DNA of 64,000 nucleotides from JAGPUQ01 sp036961295 (GTDB lineage: Bacteria > Pseudomonadota > Gammaproteobacteria > Pseudomonadales > Porticoccaceae), in the NCBI GenBank assembly GCA_036961295.1, contig JBALVX010000001.1, positions 930,001 to 994,000 on the forward strand. Reading direction: 5' to 3'. Position 1 is the stretch's first letter. Every line of letters starts with the position of its first letter. Shown here piece by piece: positions 1-8,450 of this stretch. A program made the position numbers and the translations under genes. Below the pieces are notes generated by a model that searched no databases, was not told where the DNA came from, and saw only the letters and a program-made list of their open reading frames with translations.

Positions 1-1092
1 GTGTAGATTGAAATCCCAGTGCATCATCGCTGAGTACGCCAGGGCTCTCGCGCCTTCGGTCAGGCTTTTCATGGTCATCAACATACGGCGCACGTCCGGG
101 TGACCAATAATCACTCCGCCTTGATCACGATCTTTGGCGTAGGCAAGTGCGTGCTGATAGGCGCGCTCGCTAATCGAGACGCCTTCCAAACCTACCGCCA
201 GGCGGGCGTGGTTCATCATTGCGAACATATACACCAAACCCTGATTCTCCTCCCCAATCAGGTAGCCTACTGCACCGCTATTATCACCATAGCTCATCAC
301 GCAGGTGGGACTGGCGTGGATGCCCATCTTATGTTCCACGCTCACTGGATAGACGTCGTTACGCTCTCCCAGCTGCCCATCGGCATCGTTTAGAAACTTG
401 GGGACAACAAACAACGAGATACCTTTTACCCCGGCTGGGGCATCGGGCGTTCTTGCTAGTACTAAATGTACGATATTATCGGTGTAGCCGTGATCGCCCC
501 AGCTGATAAAAATTTTCTGCCCACTGATTAAATAGTGGTCGTCCTGTGGAACCGCTTTAGTGCGCACTGCGGCCAGATCACTACCCGCCTGGGACTCGGT
601 TAAATTCATGCTACCGGTCCATTCCCCAGTGATCAATTTGGGCAAATAAAGTTTTTTCTGTGCCTCGCTACCATAATGTTCGAGCGCAGTAATAACCCCC
701 ATGGTAAGCATCGGCAGCAGAGAAAAGCTCATATTGGCACTTTGCAGTAATTCATCCACCGCAAAACCAACCAGATGCGGCATGCCCTGGCCCCCGTGTT
801 CTGGATCACCGGTGAGGCTGGGCCAACCCGCTTCGCGGAAAGAGTTGTAGAGGCCATCCAGTACTGGCGCAGTTACCACGGCATTATTTTCAATGCGGGT
901 ACCTTCAATATCGGCCTGCTGATTGGTGGGCGCAAACACTTCGGCAAAATATCGCCCCGCTTCCTCGAGAATGGCATCTACCAGGTCCGGGGAAACATCT
1001 TCAAAACCCGGTAGTTCGGCGATGGCCTGCAACTGAAATATATCCTTGAGGAGAAAGCTTATTTCTTGAACAGGGGCGCGATAGTCGGTCAT
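1..1092 (-). CDS. Acyl-CoA dehydrogenase, N-terminal 364 residues (runs off the window)
   Basis: This is a flavin-dependent acyl-CoA dehydrogenase that should introduce the alpha-beta double bond into an acyl-CoA in the cytoplasm. The visible part starts MTDYRAPVQEI and contains the flavin-contact segment LTESQAGSDL and the core strand SGQKIFISWGDH. That N-terminus is typical of the long (about 590-600 residue) subfamily that includes 3-methylmercaptopropionyl-CoA dehydrogenase DmdC and several aryl- and fatty-acyl enzymes. The catalytic base region lies outside the window, so the substrate cannot be told. A GGAAG ribosome site sits 7 bases before the ATG at 1092. The C-terminus is cut by the window edge, not by mutation. 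Confidence 0.85.
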   Translation of the reverse strand, partial: MTDYRAPVQEISFLLKDIFQLQAIAELPGFEDVSPDLVDAILEEAGRYFAEVFAPTNQQADIEGTRIENNAVVTAPVLDGLYNSFREAGWPSLTGDPEHGGQGMPHLVGFAVDELLQSANMSFSLLPMLTMGVITALEHYGSEAQKKLYLPKLITGEWTGSMNLTESQAGSDLAAVRTKAVPQDDHYLISGQKIFISWGDHGYTDNIVHLVLARTPDAPAGVKGISLFVVPKFLNDADGQLGERNDVYPVSVEHKMGIHASPTCVMSYGDNSGAVGYLIGEENQGLVYMFAMMNHARLAVGLEGVSISERAYQHALAYAKDRDQGGVIIGHPDVRRMLMTMKSLTEGARALAYSAMMHWDFNLH

Positions 1093-1116
1093 GGGATTGC
1101 TTCCAAATCAAGGCAC

Positions 1117-1144
1117 GTAAATTAGGGTTTGTAAATTAGAGAGC
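1117..1144. repeat. Two-copy 14-bp tandem duplication
   Basis: GTAAATTAGGGTTT at 1117-1130 is followed directly by GTAAATTAGAGAGC at 1131-1144, matching in the first ten bases. It lies just upstream of the acyl-CoA dehydrogenase start at 1092. It belongs to a set of similar micro-duplications in this window. Confidence 0.6.
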
Positions 1145-1330
1145 TAAGAGGCAGTACTGGAAAACTAGATCGTTATTATAGAAAGACACCGAATATTCCC
1201 CAAGCCTAGATTGTGACTTACGGGTATTCTGTAAATGCAAGAATGTTGAATTAATCGTAAAGGGTACACTACTCTAAACACTCGCTTACCGGGAACTTAT
1301 AAGCGATTTCTTCAGCCTTGATTTATTGTT

Positions 1331-3622
1331 TTAATTAATTCGCTGTTCGCTTGTCGGCTCAAGCATAGAATAAAATTTCTGAACTTCAGATGCCGCCATC
1401 GGCTTACCGTAAAGATAACCTTGCGCGGTATCGCAACCTATCTCCCGCACCTGGTTTTCCTGAACGCTGCGTTCAACACCAACCGCGATAACTTCTTTAC
1501 CAAGGACCTTACACAGGGCCACCAGAGCACGGAAAAAACTGCGGTCGTTTTTATCTGAATACGCTTTAGCTAGCGAAGCTTGATTGATTTTTACCGTATC
1601 AACTGGTATGTCTTTGATGTAGGTATAGTCGCTGGTATGTGAACCAAACTGGTCGATACATGAACGAATACCGGCCTTTTTTAGTTGCGCAAAAAACACG
1701 TTGCACACGCCCCGATTACGAAGATAGTCGTCTTCGGCAACTTCCAGCATTAACGACGACGCGGGCAACTTATGACGCAGTAACGTTTCGCACACCAGCG
1801 CCGGAAAATTTGAAGATTTGATTTGCGACATCGCCACATTAACGGCGATATAGTCGACCGGAACACCCAGCTCAAGCCAACGACCCAGCTGCGAGGCAAC
1901 AGTATCTAGAGTCCAGGAACCCAGGTTTTCTGTGATCCCCGCTTCTTCCGATACGGTCATAAAGTCCGACGGTCGAATATTACCTCGGCAGTGATGCTCC
2001 CAGCGCAAAAAGCTTTCACAACCCACTAAGTGCCCGTCAGACAACGAAAGTTGCGGTTGATAAACCACTTTCATCTGCCCACGCTTAACCGCCAATCGTA
2101 GTTCTGAAGGATAGTAAGGGCCTTGTGAAACCTGCGTGGGACGTTCATCAGAAATACTATAGAAGCCATTGCGCCCTTCAGCCTTAGCACGGTACATAGC
2201 CTGATCTGCGTGTTTCATCAGGCTGACAACATCGTCGCCGTCGTCGGGATAGAGCGCAATACCCACACTACCCGATACATTCAACTGCTGATCAGGAAGC
2301 TCAAACGGCGCCTCAAAGCACGCCATCATCTTTCGCGCTACCGCTATGGCCTCATCCTGATCGCGGATATTGTCGGCAATAATCGTAAACTCGTCACCGG
2401 ATAAACGTGCAACCGTATCACTTTCGCGCACGGCAGCTTGCAAGCGCACAGCAATTTCTTTGAGTACAGCGTCGCCGACGTCGTGGCCGTAAGCATCGTT
2501 AATTAATTTAAAATTATCAGCGTCTAGAAATAATACCGCTAACCGGGAATGGTTGCGTTTTACCCGGTGCAGGCTTTGATCCAAACGATCGAGAAACAAA
2601 CGTCGGTTGGGCAAGCCCGTAAGATTATCGTGGTTAGCCAAATGACGTAGCTCGTCTTCCGCCTGCTTGCGCTGACTCACATCGGAAAATAAGGCCAGAT
2701 AATGTCGCACTCGACCAAGACTGCTCTTAATCACACTGACCGTCATATTAACGGTAAATAAACGTCCGGATTTGTGCCTGATACTGACTTCGCCGTTCCA
2801 GGAATCTGCGTTCTCGAGGTGATCAAAAACCTCTTTGTAATAGTTTTCACCCGGGGGCTTACTAAGCAGCAAATTATCTCTCTGACCCAATGCCTCGGCT
2901 TCTTCAAAACCCGTTATTTCGGCAAAAGCTTTGTTAACGGCAAAAACCCGGCGGTTTTTGTCGAGTAACATGACCGCATCTACGGAGTGCGTAAACATCT
3001 GTTCCCACAGGTCGACCGTCGATGCCTGCCCGTTATCTCCAGTAATCTCCGTTGAAATACAATCAAAACCGGCGCTGACGCCATATCTCATCCGCGGGGT
3101 AAATGTATGCTGATAGGTCTGCGACCCTATATCGCAAGTAGCGACAAACGCTTCGCCACCCATAGCCCGATAGAGCAGAATGCCAAACTCGGAGTTGCGT
3201 TGAGACAGCTTATCAGCCGTTTCTCCGATTAAATTCGCGCAAAGGCCCTTACTATTATCCTTTGTATCTCGGTCGCCGCGGATATTACAACCATGTACAT
3301 CGGTAACGACGCTGCGGGCATTCATCGACCAGGCCACCACAGACAAAGTTTCTGTAATGAGATCAAGTAGCTCTATTTTTGAGCGCCGCTGCCTTCCTGA
3401 AGTTGAGGAGAAAAACGCGTAATGAGTACCTAATGCCAGCAGCCACAACACCGCCAGAGCTCCATACCAGGGCCAAACTTCAGCAACCGGCAAGCCGAAA
3501 CCAAAGTGACTTACGCCACCGGCAAGCGCAAATAGCAATGTGATAAGGACTCTCTCCGTATTTCCAGAGAGGCTCCAGGAATATGGCAGCACTCCAACCT
3601 CGACTTCTCTCACCTGACCCAT
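1331..3622 (-). CDS. Membrane PAS-GGDEF-EAL cyclic-di-GMP signalling protein
   Basis: Two hydrophobic segments (about residues 24-44 and 50-70) anchor the protein. A PAS domain follows at about 205-325, then GGDEF (about 335-490) and EAL (about 500-750). The GGDEF signature reads SGDEF near residue 408, a substitution often tolerated, and the inhibitory I-site RESD sits five residues before it, so cyclase activity is plausible. The EAL domain is degenerate: EAL is ESF (GCESFLRW), the DDFG motif is DQFG, KID is KIN and AEGVE is AVGVE. Loss of those metal ligands suggests it no longer hydrolyses c-di-GMP and may be a sensor or scaffold. It appears to be a single-gene unit. Confidence 0.9.
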   Translation of the reverse strand: MGQVREVEVGVLPYSWSLSGNTERVLITLLFALAGGVSHFGFGLPVAEVWPWYGALAVLWLLALGTHYAFFSSTSGRQRRSKIELLDLITETLSVVAWSMNARSVVTDVHGCNIRGDRDTKDNSKGLCANLIGETADKLSQRNSEFGILLYRAMGGEAFVATCDIGSQTYQHTFTPRMRYGVSAGFDCISTEITGDNGQASTVDLWEQMFTHSVDAVMLLDKNRRVFAVNKAFAEITGFEEAEALGQRDNLLLSKPPGENYYKEVFDHLENADSWNGEVSIRHKSGRLFTVNMTVSVIKSSLGRVRHYLALFSDVSQRKQAEDELRHLANHDNLTGLPNRRLFLDRLDQSLHRVKRNHSRLAVLFLDADNFKLINDAYGHDVGDAVLKEIAVRLQAAVRESDTVARLSGDEFTIIADNIRDQDEAIAVARKMMACFEAPFELPDQQLNVSGSVGIALYPDDGDDVVSLMKHADQAMYRAKAEGRNGFYSISDERPTQVSQGPYYPSELRLAVKRGQMKVVYQPQLSLSDGHLVGCESFLRWEHHCRGNIRPSDFMTVSEEAGITENLGSWTLDTVASQLGRWLELGVPVDYIAVNVAMSQIKSSNFPALVCETLLRHKLPASSLMLEVAEDDYLRNRGVCNVFFAQLKKAGIRSCIDQFGSHTSDYTYIKDIPVDTVKINQASLAKAYSDKNDRSFFRALVALCKVLGKEVIAVGVERSVQENQVREIGCDTAQGYLYGKPMAASEVQKFYSMLEPTSEQRIN

Positions 3623-3792
3623 CCTTGATCTAAATTATTTGATTAACGTCCGAGTATAGTCAGCAGAGATAAATGACTGCAATGAAATCAACGATTTAGG
3701 CGCTGAACGGTCGAAACGCCATTACCAGCGGTTGGCACTGGTCGTATTCGTTACTGAGAACTACGACACATTCCCAAGCTGGATTTGCGCGC

Positions 3793-4938
3793 TTATAGAT
3801 TTCGAGCTACTACTTCCAGCATGATTTCGCTGGTGCCTGCATAAATTCGCGCAACTCTGGCATCGGCATACATACGGCAAATTAGGTACTCTTCCATATA
3901 CCCGTAGCCACCGTGCATTTGCAGGCAGATATCCAACACCTGCTGGAGCTGTTCTGAGGTCCAGTATTTACACATTGCTGCGGTGGTGTTATCAAGCTCC
4001 CCGCGCGCGACATTTTGAATACAGTAGTCGAGAAATACTCGGGCGACCTGTGTGGTCGTTTTCGCCTCCGCCAGCCGAAAACGAGTATTTTGTAAACTGA
4101 ACAAAGGCGCGCCGAAAGCTTCTCTCTGCTTCACGTAACTAACGGTTTCCTCAATAGCGCCCTCCATCATCGCAACACTTTGCACGCCCACCTGAGTGCG
4201 CTCGTAGGGTAAATCTGACATTAGTTGGGCGAAGCCCTGCCCCTCAATACCACCGAGTAAATTTGCCTTTGGAATGCGCACTTCGTCAAAAAACAGTTCG
4301 CAAGTATCCTGAGACTTTTGACCCATTTTTTTTAACATAGTCCCAACTTTGAAACCAGGTAAATCAGTGGTTTCTAACATTACAATGGATAGTGCCTGGG
4401 AGCCCCCTTCCGGATCAGTACACACCACCAGCGCCAGTAACTCCGACACATAGCCGTTAGTAATAAACATTTTCGACCCGTTAATGACGTAATCCTCGCC
4501 ATCACTCACTGCTCTGGTTTTAATACCCTTAAGATCGGAACCGGTGCCCGGTTCGGTCATGGCAATTGCGGCAATTAATTGGCCTTGCGCCATTTGCGGC
4601 AACCACTGTTGTTTTTGAACGTCGGTACCGTGATTAAGCAAATAATTGGCGACAATACTATGCACACCCTGGCCCAGACCAGACAGTCCACGTCGCCATT
4701 GCTCTTCAAAAAATACCGCTTCGTGACGAAAATCGCCGCCACCGCCACCGTATTCTGAGGGTATATCAGTGCATAAAAAGCCGTTCTTCCCAGCTTTCCG
4801 CCAAAATTCCCGGTCTATATATTTTTGCTCTCGCCAGCGTTCATCGTGGGGTACCATCTCCCTTTCAACAAAACGGCTAGCGGCTGAACGAAACAGGTCC
4901 AGGTCTTCGTCCATCCACGGCGATCGATAGGTATTCAT
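3793..4938 (-). CDS. Acyl-CoA dehydrogenase, long-chain/isovaleryl type
   Basis: A 381-residue protein of normal length for soluble tetrameric acyl-CoA dehydrogenases, which oxidise acyl-CoA to enoyl-CoA and pass electrons to ETF. The flavin motif AMTEPGTGSDL and the C-terminal MHGGYGYMEEY and ARIYAGTSEIM segments are clear. At the position where medium-chain enzymes carry the catalytic Glu (YEGT) this protein has Ala (YAGT). The base is therefore probably the Glu in LPYERTQVG, as in long-chain and isovaleryl-CoA dehydrogenases (family knowledge). It is followed on the same strand, 44 bp on, by two MaoC-like hydratase genes, which points to one acyl-CoA degradation operon. Confidence 0.92.
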   Translation of the reverse strand: MNTYRSPWMDEDLDLFRSAASRFVEREMVPHDERWREQKYIDREFWRKAGKNGFLCTDIPSEYGGGGGDFRHEAVFFEEQWRRGLSGLGQGVHSIVANYLLNHGTDVQKQQWLPQMAQGQLIAAIAMTEPGTGSDLKGIKTRAVSDGEDYVINGSKMFITNGYVSELLALVVCTDPEGGSQALSIVMLETTDLPGFKVGTMLKKMGQKSQDTCELFFDEVRIPKANLLGGIEGQGFAQLMSDLPYERTQVGVQSVAMMEGAIEETVSYVKQREAFGAPLFSLQNTRFRLAEAKTTTQVARVFLDYCIQNVARGELDNTTAAMCKYWTSEQLQQVLDICLQMHGGYGYMEEYLICRMYADARVARIYAGTSEIMLEVVARNL

Positions 4939-4969
4939 AGATAATTTATAACTGTTGGATTAAAACTGT

Positions 4970-5008
4970 TTATTCAGGATTGTTATTCGGGTTTGCTATT
5001 CGGGAGAG
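4970..5008. repeat. Three-copy 13-bp tandem repeat spanning a stop codon
   Basis: TTATTCAGGATTG (4970-4982), TTATTCGGGTTTG (4983-4995) and CTATTCGGGAGAG (4996-5008) are consecutive. The second unit begins with the TTA that is the reverse-strand stop codon of the MaoC-like gene, so the duplication spans the end of the reading frame and the following gap. Confidence 0.65.
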
Positions 5009-5432
5009 CCATCACTGCTTCCCCGGTTAGCTTAAGCTCATCATGCTGATTATGTACGCTCAGTCTTATCCGCACGCAATCTTCACCGGCTTGCTCAAAC
5101 CTTTCGTCGATCACACCCTTGCAACTCAGCTCGTCACCCAGGTGAACGATAGCGCCGAACTTTACCTCAAAACATCGTAGATATTGTTGCGGTAACCACT
5201 GCGTCAACATTTGACCTACATAAGCCATATTGAGCATACCGTGAACAAACACATCTTCCATACCCGCTGCCTTTGCAGCGTTGATATCGACATGCAGGGG
5301 ATTATGATCATTTGATGCACCGCAAAAATAAGCCAGTGTAGTGCGGGTAATCGGCGCTTTAGTTAGAATGGGCAGCTCATCGCCAACAGCTATGCCTGCC
5401 TTATCGAAGACTGCAGCAAACGGTTTATTCAT
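4983..5432 (-). CDS. MaoC-like acyl dehydratase (hotdog fold)
   Basis: The 149-residue protein has the MaoC/(R)-specific enoyl-CoA hydratase pattern: LAYFCGASNDHNPLHVDINAA around residues 32-52, with the Asp and His expected of the hydratase active site, then VFVHGMLNMAY. It should hydrate or dehydrate an enoyl-CoA. Its start codon overlaps the stop of the upstream hotdog gene by 4 bp (ATGA), so the two are probably translationally coupled. Such paired half-size hydratases often act as heteromers (known for steroid and branched-chain acyl-CoA degradation). The specific substrate is not visible. Confidence 0.85.
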   Translation of the reverse strand: MNKPFAAVFDKAGIAVGDELPILTKAPITRTTLAYFCGASNDHNPLHVDINAAKAAGMEDVFVHGMLNMAYVGQMLTQWLPQQYLRCFEVKFGAIVHLGDELSCKGVIDERFEQAGEDCVRIRLSVHNQHDELKLTGEAVMALPNSKPE

Positions 5433-5911
5433 GTCGCAGTCTCCTTGCCCTCAGTAGCCGTATCGTTAAGACCATTACCTTTAATCACCACGGTTTTTCG
5501 AAATCGCGTGGTCATCACGCCTTCTTGATTAACGGCATCGGTTTCCTCAATCAAAAACTTTATAGCACCTTTGCGCCGCTCGATAAAATCGACGATGCGA
5601 CTGGTAAACGTAATTTTGTCACCTGCATAAATAGGTGCAAAATACTCAAATTTTTGCTGTGCATGCAACATCTGCTCAGGATTGATACCAAGCTCTCGAT
5701 ATTTTTGGAAAGGGTCAGGCTCCGCGATGCTCAAAGTCAAAACATAGGTTGGCGGGGCTAAAATCGATTTGTGGCCTTCAGCCTGGGCGGCGACCTCATC
5801 AAAGTAAATCGGATTGGATTCGCCCACCGCTTTGGCAAAAAACCGTAGCTGCCACTTTTCCACGTCCGCTTGCAATGGCGGGAACACTTTCCCTACATAT
5901 TCACTGGCCAT
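5429..5911 (-). CDS. N-terminal-type MaoC/FAS1-like dehydratase partner
   Basis: The protein has 160 residues when read from the ATG at 5911 (MASEYVGKVFPP), where AAGGA lies about 10 bases upstream. A longer in-frame start at 6001 adds 30 residues with no family match and is less likely. The KWQLRFFAKAVGESNPIYFDE segment and the later YAGDKITFTSRIVD are typical of the FAS1-like dehydratase half that pairs with a MaoC protein. It probably forms a heteromeric enoyl-CoA hydratase with the next gene, overlapping it by 4 bp. The C-terminus is a polar tail. Confidence 0.82.
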   Translation of the reverse strand: MASEYVGKVFPPLQADVEKWQLRFFAKAVGESNPIYFDEVAAQAEGHKSILAPPTYVLTLSIAEPDPFQKYRELGINPEQMLHAQQKFEYFAPIYAGDKITFTSRIVDFIERRKGAIKFLIEETDAVNQEGVMTTRFRKTVVIKGNGLNDTATEGKETAT

Positions 5912-6317
5912 ACTTATAAAATCCTTGCTTACAACTATCCTGGTAACAACACCGCCAACCGTCCTAAACAGCTTGATTAGCCCGTAAACTAAGCGCCTCA
6001 ACTAAACTGATACCAGCTGGGTGAACACCACAAAGCGCTATTGTAGGTGAATTAATGCCCCAAGACAGCCTACCAGTTAACATCCCACACCTTAACTTTA
6101 ATTATAAAAAACAACAATAACTACTTAATTTTTATAGATAAAATATAATATAGCCGCAGTTAAAGCCACTTACCACCGAGTAAATCTGCTGACCTATTTG
6201 TACTCATTTCCCACTCTCTGGGTTAGACTCGCTGCCACCGTTCGCTCGGCAGCGCGGGAAAACCATACCAAAGTATGTACGTCTATCTAAATGTAACTAT
6301 GGAGAATACCTCACCTT
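5912..6317. other. Divergent intergenic region with one candidate operator
   Basis: This AT-rich gap separates the leftward acyl-CoA operon from the rightward TetR-type regulator, so both promoters should lie here. The only symmetrical element noticed close to the regulator start is the 14-bp repeat at 6264-6277. No convincing open reading frame is present. Confidence 0.5.
6264..6277. promoter_or_regulatory. Candidate TetR operator, CATAC-4-GTATG
   Basis: CATAC and GTATG form perfect 5-bp inverted arms around CAAA, about 40 bp before the regulator ATG. Position and symmetry suit autoregulation, but the arms are short and no second copy was found by eye. Confidence 0.3.
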
Positions 6318-6938
6318 ATGAGCAAAACACGCTGGGGCAAAACCGTACAAAGTAAAGACGAACAATACGAACTCAAGCGCATGGCCATCCTGCGTACGGC
6401 TGGACGCCTGTTTAATCAAAAAGGTTTTCGGGCCACCTCGCTGAATGATCTCGCTAGCGAGCTCGAGGTTACCAAGCCAACGCTGTATTACTATATCGAA
6501 AACAAGGAAGACATCCTGTTCCAGTGTTTGCTCACGGCGATCACCCATTTACTCGAACAAACCGATACCGTTATGAAGTCTCCCAAACTGGGTATCGATA
6601 AGCTTACCGACTTTATCCACCTGTTTGTCTCCACCTTCGACGATGAATTTGGCCGTTGCCTCGCTCATCCTGGCTGGGAACCACTTTCACCCAAATATCT
6701 CGCTAAAATCGATCCTCTTTATCAACAACTCGATATCGCCATGCGCCAGATGATTGAGGATGGCAAGGATGATGATTCAATGCGGGCCTGTAACCCGAAA
6801 ATCACCGCTTTTACGATATTTGGTGCGATTAACTGGATGACCCGCTGGTATCAGGTCGACGGCGAAATGAATACCCACGAGATCGCGGAGGAAATGGCCG
6901 CGTTATTTTGCTCAGGCCTGCAGAATCAAAAAACTTAA
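6318..6938 (+). CDS. TetR/AcrR-family transcriptional regulator
   Basis: The 206-residue protein has an N-terminal TetR helix-turn-helix at about residues 22-68 (AGRLFNQKGFRATSLNDLA, then TKPTLYYYIENKEDIL) and a helical C-terminal ligand domain. It is divergent from the acyl-CoA dehydrogenase/MaoC genes, so it probably represses them and responds to an acyl-CoA or fatty acid (inference from context). A GGAGAAT element lies about 10 bases before the ATG. Length and layout are ordinary for the family. Confidence 0.9.
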   Translation: MSKTRWGKTVQSKDEQYELKRMAILRTAGRLFNQKGFRATSLNDLASELEVTKPTLYYYIENKEDILFQCLLTAITHLLEQTDTVMKSPKLGIDKLTDFIHLFVSTFDDEFGRCLAHPGWEPLSPKYLAKIDPLYQQLDIAMRQMIEDGKDDDSMRACNPKITAFTIFGAINWMTRWYQVDGEMNTHEIAEEMAALFCSGLQNQKT

Positions 6939-6986
6939 GCTCACAATAAGGGTTGCTTAAATTAATACCCCCACCACCAAGTCAAA

Positions 6987-7304
6987 CTAAGACAAGTACT
7001 GCCTGGCAATCTGCTCCATCGCCGTCGCCAGCTCAACATCCAATAAAGTGATGCCCTTGGAGCGATGGGTGAGTAAATCCACCTCAACCATATTCCACAC
7101 ATTCGTCCACTTTGGGTGATGGTCCATTACTTCGCAGACCATCGCCGCCTGTGTCATAAACGCAAACGCAGTACTGAAACTGGAAAACTTATAACGCCGG
7201 TGCAGCTTACCGTCATCGAGCGTCCAGGGTTCCAGGGCATCTGCGTTTAATACAGCAAGGCTTGAATCGAGTTGTGCCGGTTCTAACAAGGTATCTTTAG
7301 CCAT
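6987..7304 (-). CDS. phhB: Pterin-4a-carbinolamine dehydratase
   Basis: The 105-residue protein carries the family hallmark MDHHPKWTNVWN, with the catalytic His pair, followed by VEVDLLTH and LATAMEQIARQYL. It dehydrates 4a-hydroxytetrahydrobiopterin, recycling the cofactor of phenylalanine hydroxylase, and in some proteobacteria also acts with HNF1-like partners. No phhA is seen in this window, so its pterin-dependent partner must be elsewhere. It sits on the reverse strand, convergent with the TetR gene and 48 bp from it. Confidence 0.92.
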   Translation of the reverse strand: MAKDTLLEPAQLDSSLAVLNADALEPWTLDDGKLHRRYKFSSFSTAFAFMTQAAMVCEVMDHHPKWTNVWNMVEVDLLTHRSKGITLLDVELATAMEQIARQYLS

Positions 7305-7351
7305 AATAATTACCGTTTACTGTCGTAAGTTGAAATGGTGTCGCAAAATAA

Positions 7352-8257
7352 TTAGTGTTCTTCAAAATGATCAATCACTTTATGCATCCCTTCTACCGCC
7401 AACGGCGCACCCGCATAGGCAAATACTGTCAGCATTAATTCTTCAAGCTCTATTTGCGTAACGCCGTGGCGCACTGCTGCAGGAATATGGATATCCAACT
7501 CCTCTCCCCGGCCGAGCGTAGCCAGCACTGACACCACTAGCAAACTACGATCGCGCCGCGACAACTCCGGACGCGCCCAGACTTCGCCAAACGCGAAATC
7601 AATACCATATGGGCCCAACGGGCCTAGCTTGCCGGCCAGCGCGGTTAAGGCCTCGTCGGGGTTCGACTGATCGTTGCCCGACAAACGTGCCATCACCTCC
7701 GCACCGCGAGCTCGACGCTCGGCATCACTCAGACGCTCCGCTTCTCCCAGTCCGGCCGGGCCGGTATCGTGGCCAAGCTCCGCCAAAATACCATTGGTCA
7801 CCGCCATGGCATCAAGCGCTTTCGGAAACCCGGCGTAGGCGGCAAGATGGGTCATAATCTCCCGAATTTCTATCGGCGTTAAACCGTGATTGAGTGCACC
7901 CGGAACATAGTACTTAAGCTGACTGGTCTGATTGAGTGTGCCCAGTATCGACAACACAATTAGATTGCGATCGCGTCGGCTCAGTTGTTCTCGACTCCAA
8001 ATGTCGCCCATCACAAAGTCCAGTGCGAACGAACCAAGAGCGCCGTTTTCAGCAACAAATTGGCGGGCGAACGCTTCGGGATCATCTGTACCAGTCAAGG
8101 TCGCAATGACATCAAGACCGCGCTGACGGCGAACCACGTGGTCGGCTACTGCTGGTTTCTCTATCGTTTCAGAATCTCCCTTATCATCATCCCCACAGCC
8201 GTGGAGCAGTAAGACAAGGGATAATATTAATAGGATATTTGCTTTATTTTTAATCAC
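7352..8257 (-). CDS. Lipoprotein with two carboxymuconolactone-decarboxylase-like domains
   Basis: The 301-residue protein begins with a lipoprotein signal ending in LLHGC (Cys 21), so it is probably anchored in the periplasmic face of a membrane. Two homologous CMD/AhpD-fold domains follow at about residues 45-155 and 180-290. Each has the pattern LSRRDRNLIVLSILGTL or LSRRDRSLLVVSVLATL, then a His-Gly-(L/V)-T segment and AYAG(F/A)P. Neither repeat contains the CxxC of AhpD peroxidases. The fold is normally cytosolic, which makes an exported tandem copy unusual. Its reaction is unknown. A divergent crotonase gene lies 193 bp away. Confidence 0.82.
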   Translation of the reverse strand: MIKNKANILLILSLVLLLHGCGDDDKGDSETIEKPAVADHVVRRQRGLDVIATLTGTDDPEAFARQFVAENGALGSFALDFVMGDIWSREQLSRRDRNLIVLSILGTLNQTSQLKYYVPGALNHGLTPIEIREIMTHLAAYAGFPKALDAMAVTNGILAELGHDTGPAGLGEAERLSDAERRARGAEVMARLSGNDQSNPDEALTALAGKLGPLGPYGIDFAFGEVWARPELSRRDRSLLVVSVLATLGRGEELDIHIPAAVRHGVTQIELEELMLTVFAYAGAPLAVEGMHKVIDHFEEH

Positions 8258-8450
8258 TTAAAGCTCCTAATTAATCTAGTTTATTATATAGATACAGCGA
8301 TGTTCGTGATACGTTTAGAAGGGGATTTAGTCCCGATGGTTTATCGCCAGCTTACCACCTGTTACCAGCCAAACAGAATCTGTAAGCTAGCTGCCTTATG
8401 AAACAGTACTAAGTATCGAGCTTTAATAACCTTCCCGCTGAGATATAACG

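Noticed and set aside
5912..6001. 30-residue N-terminal extension of the MaoC partner
   Set aside because: Basic residues with no family match; the internal ATG has a better ribosome site.
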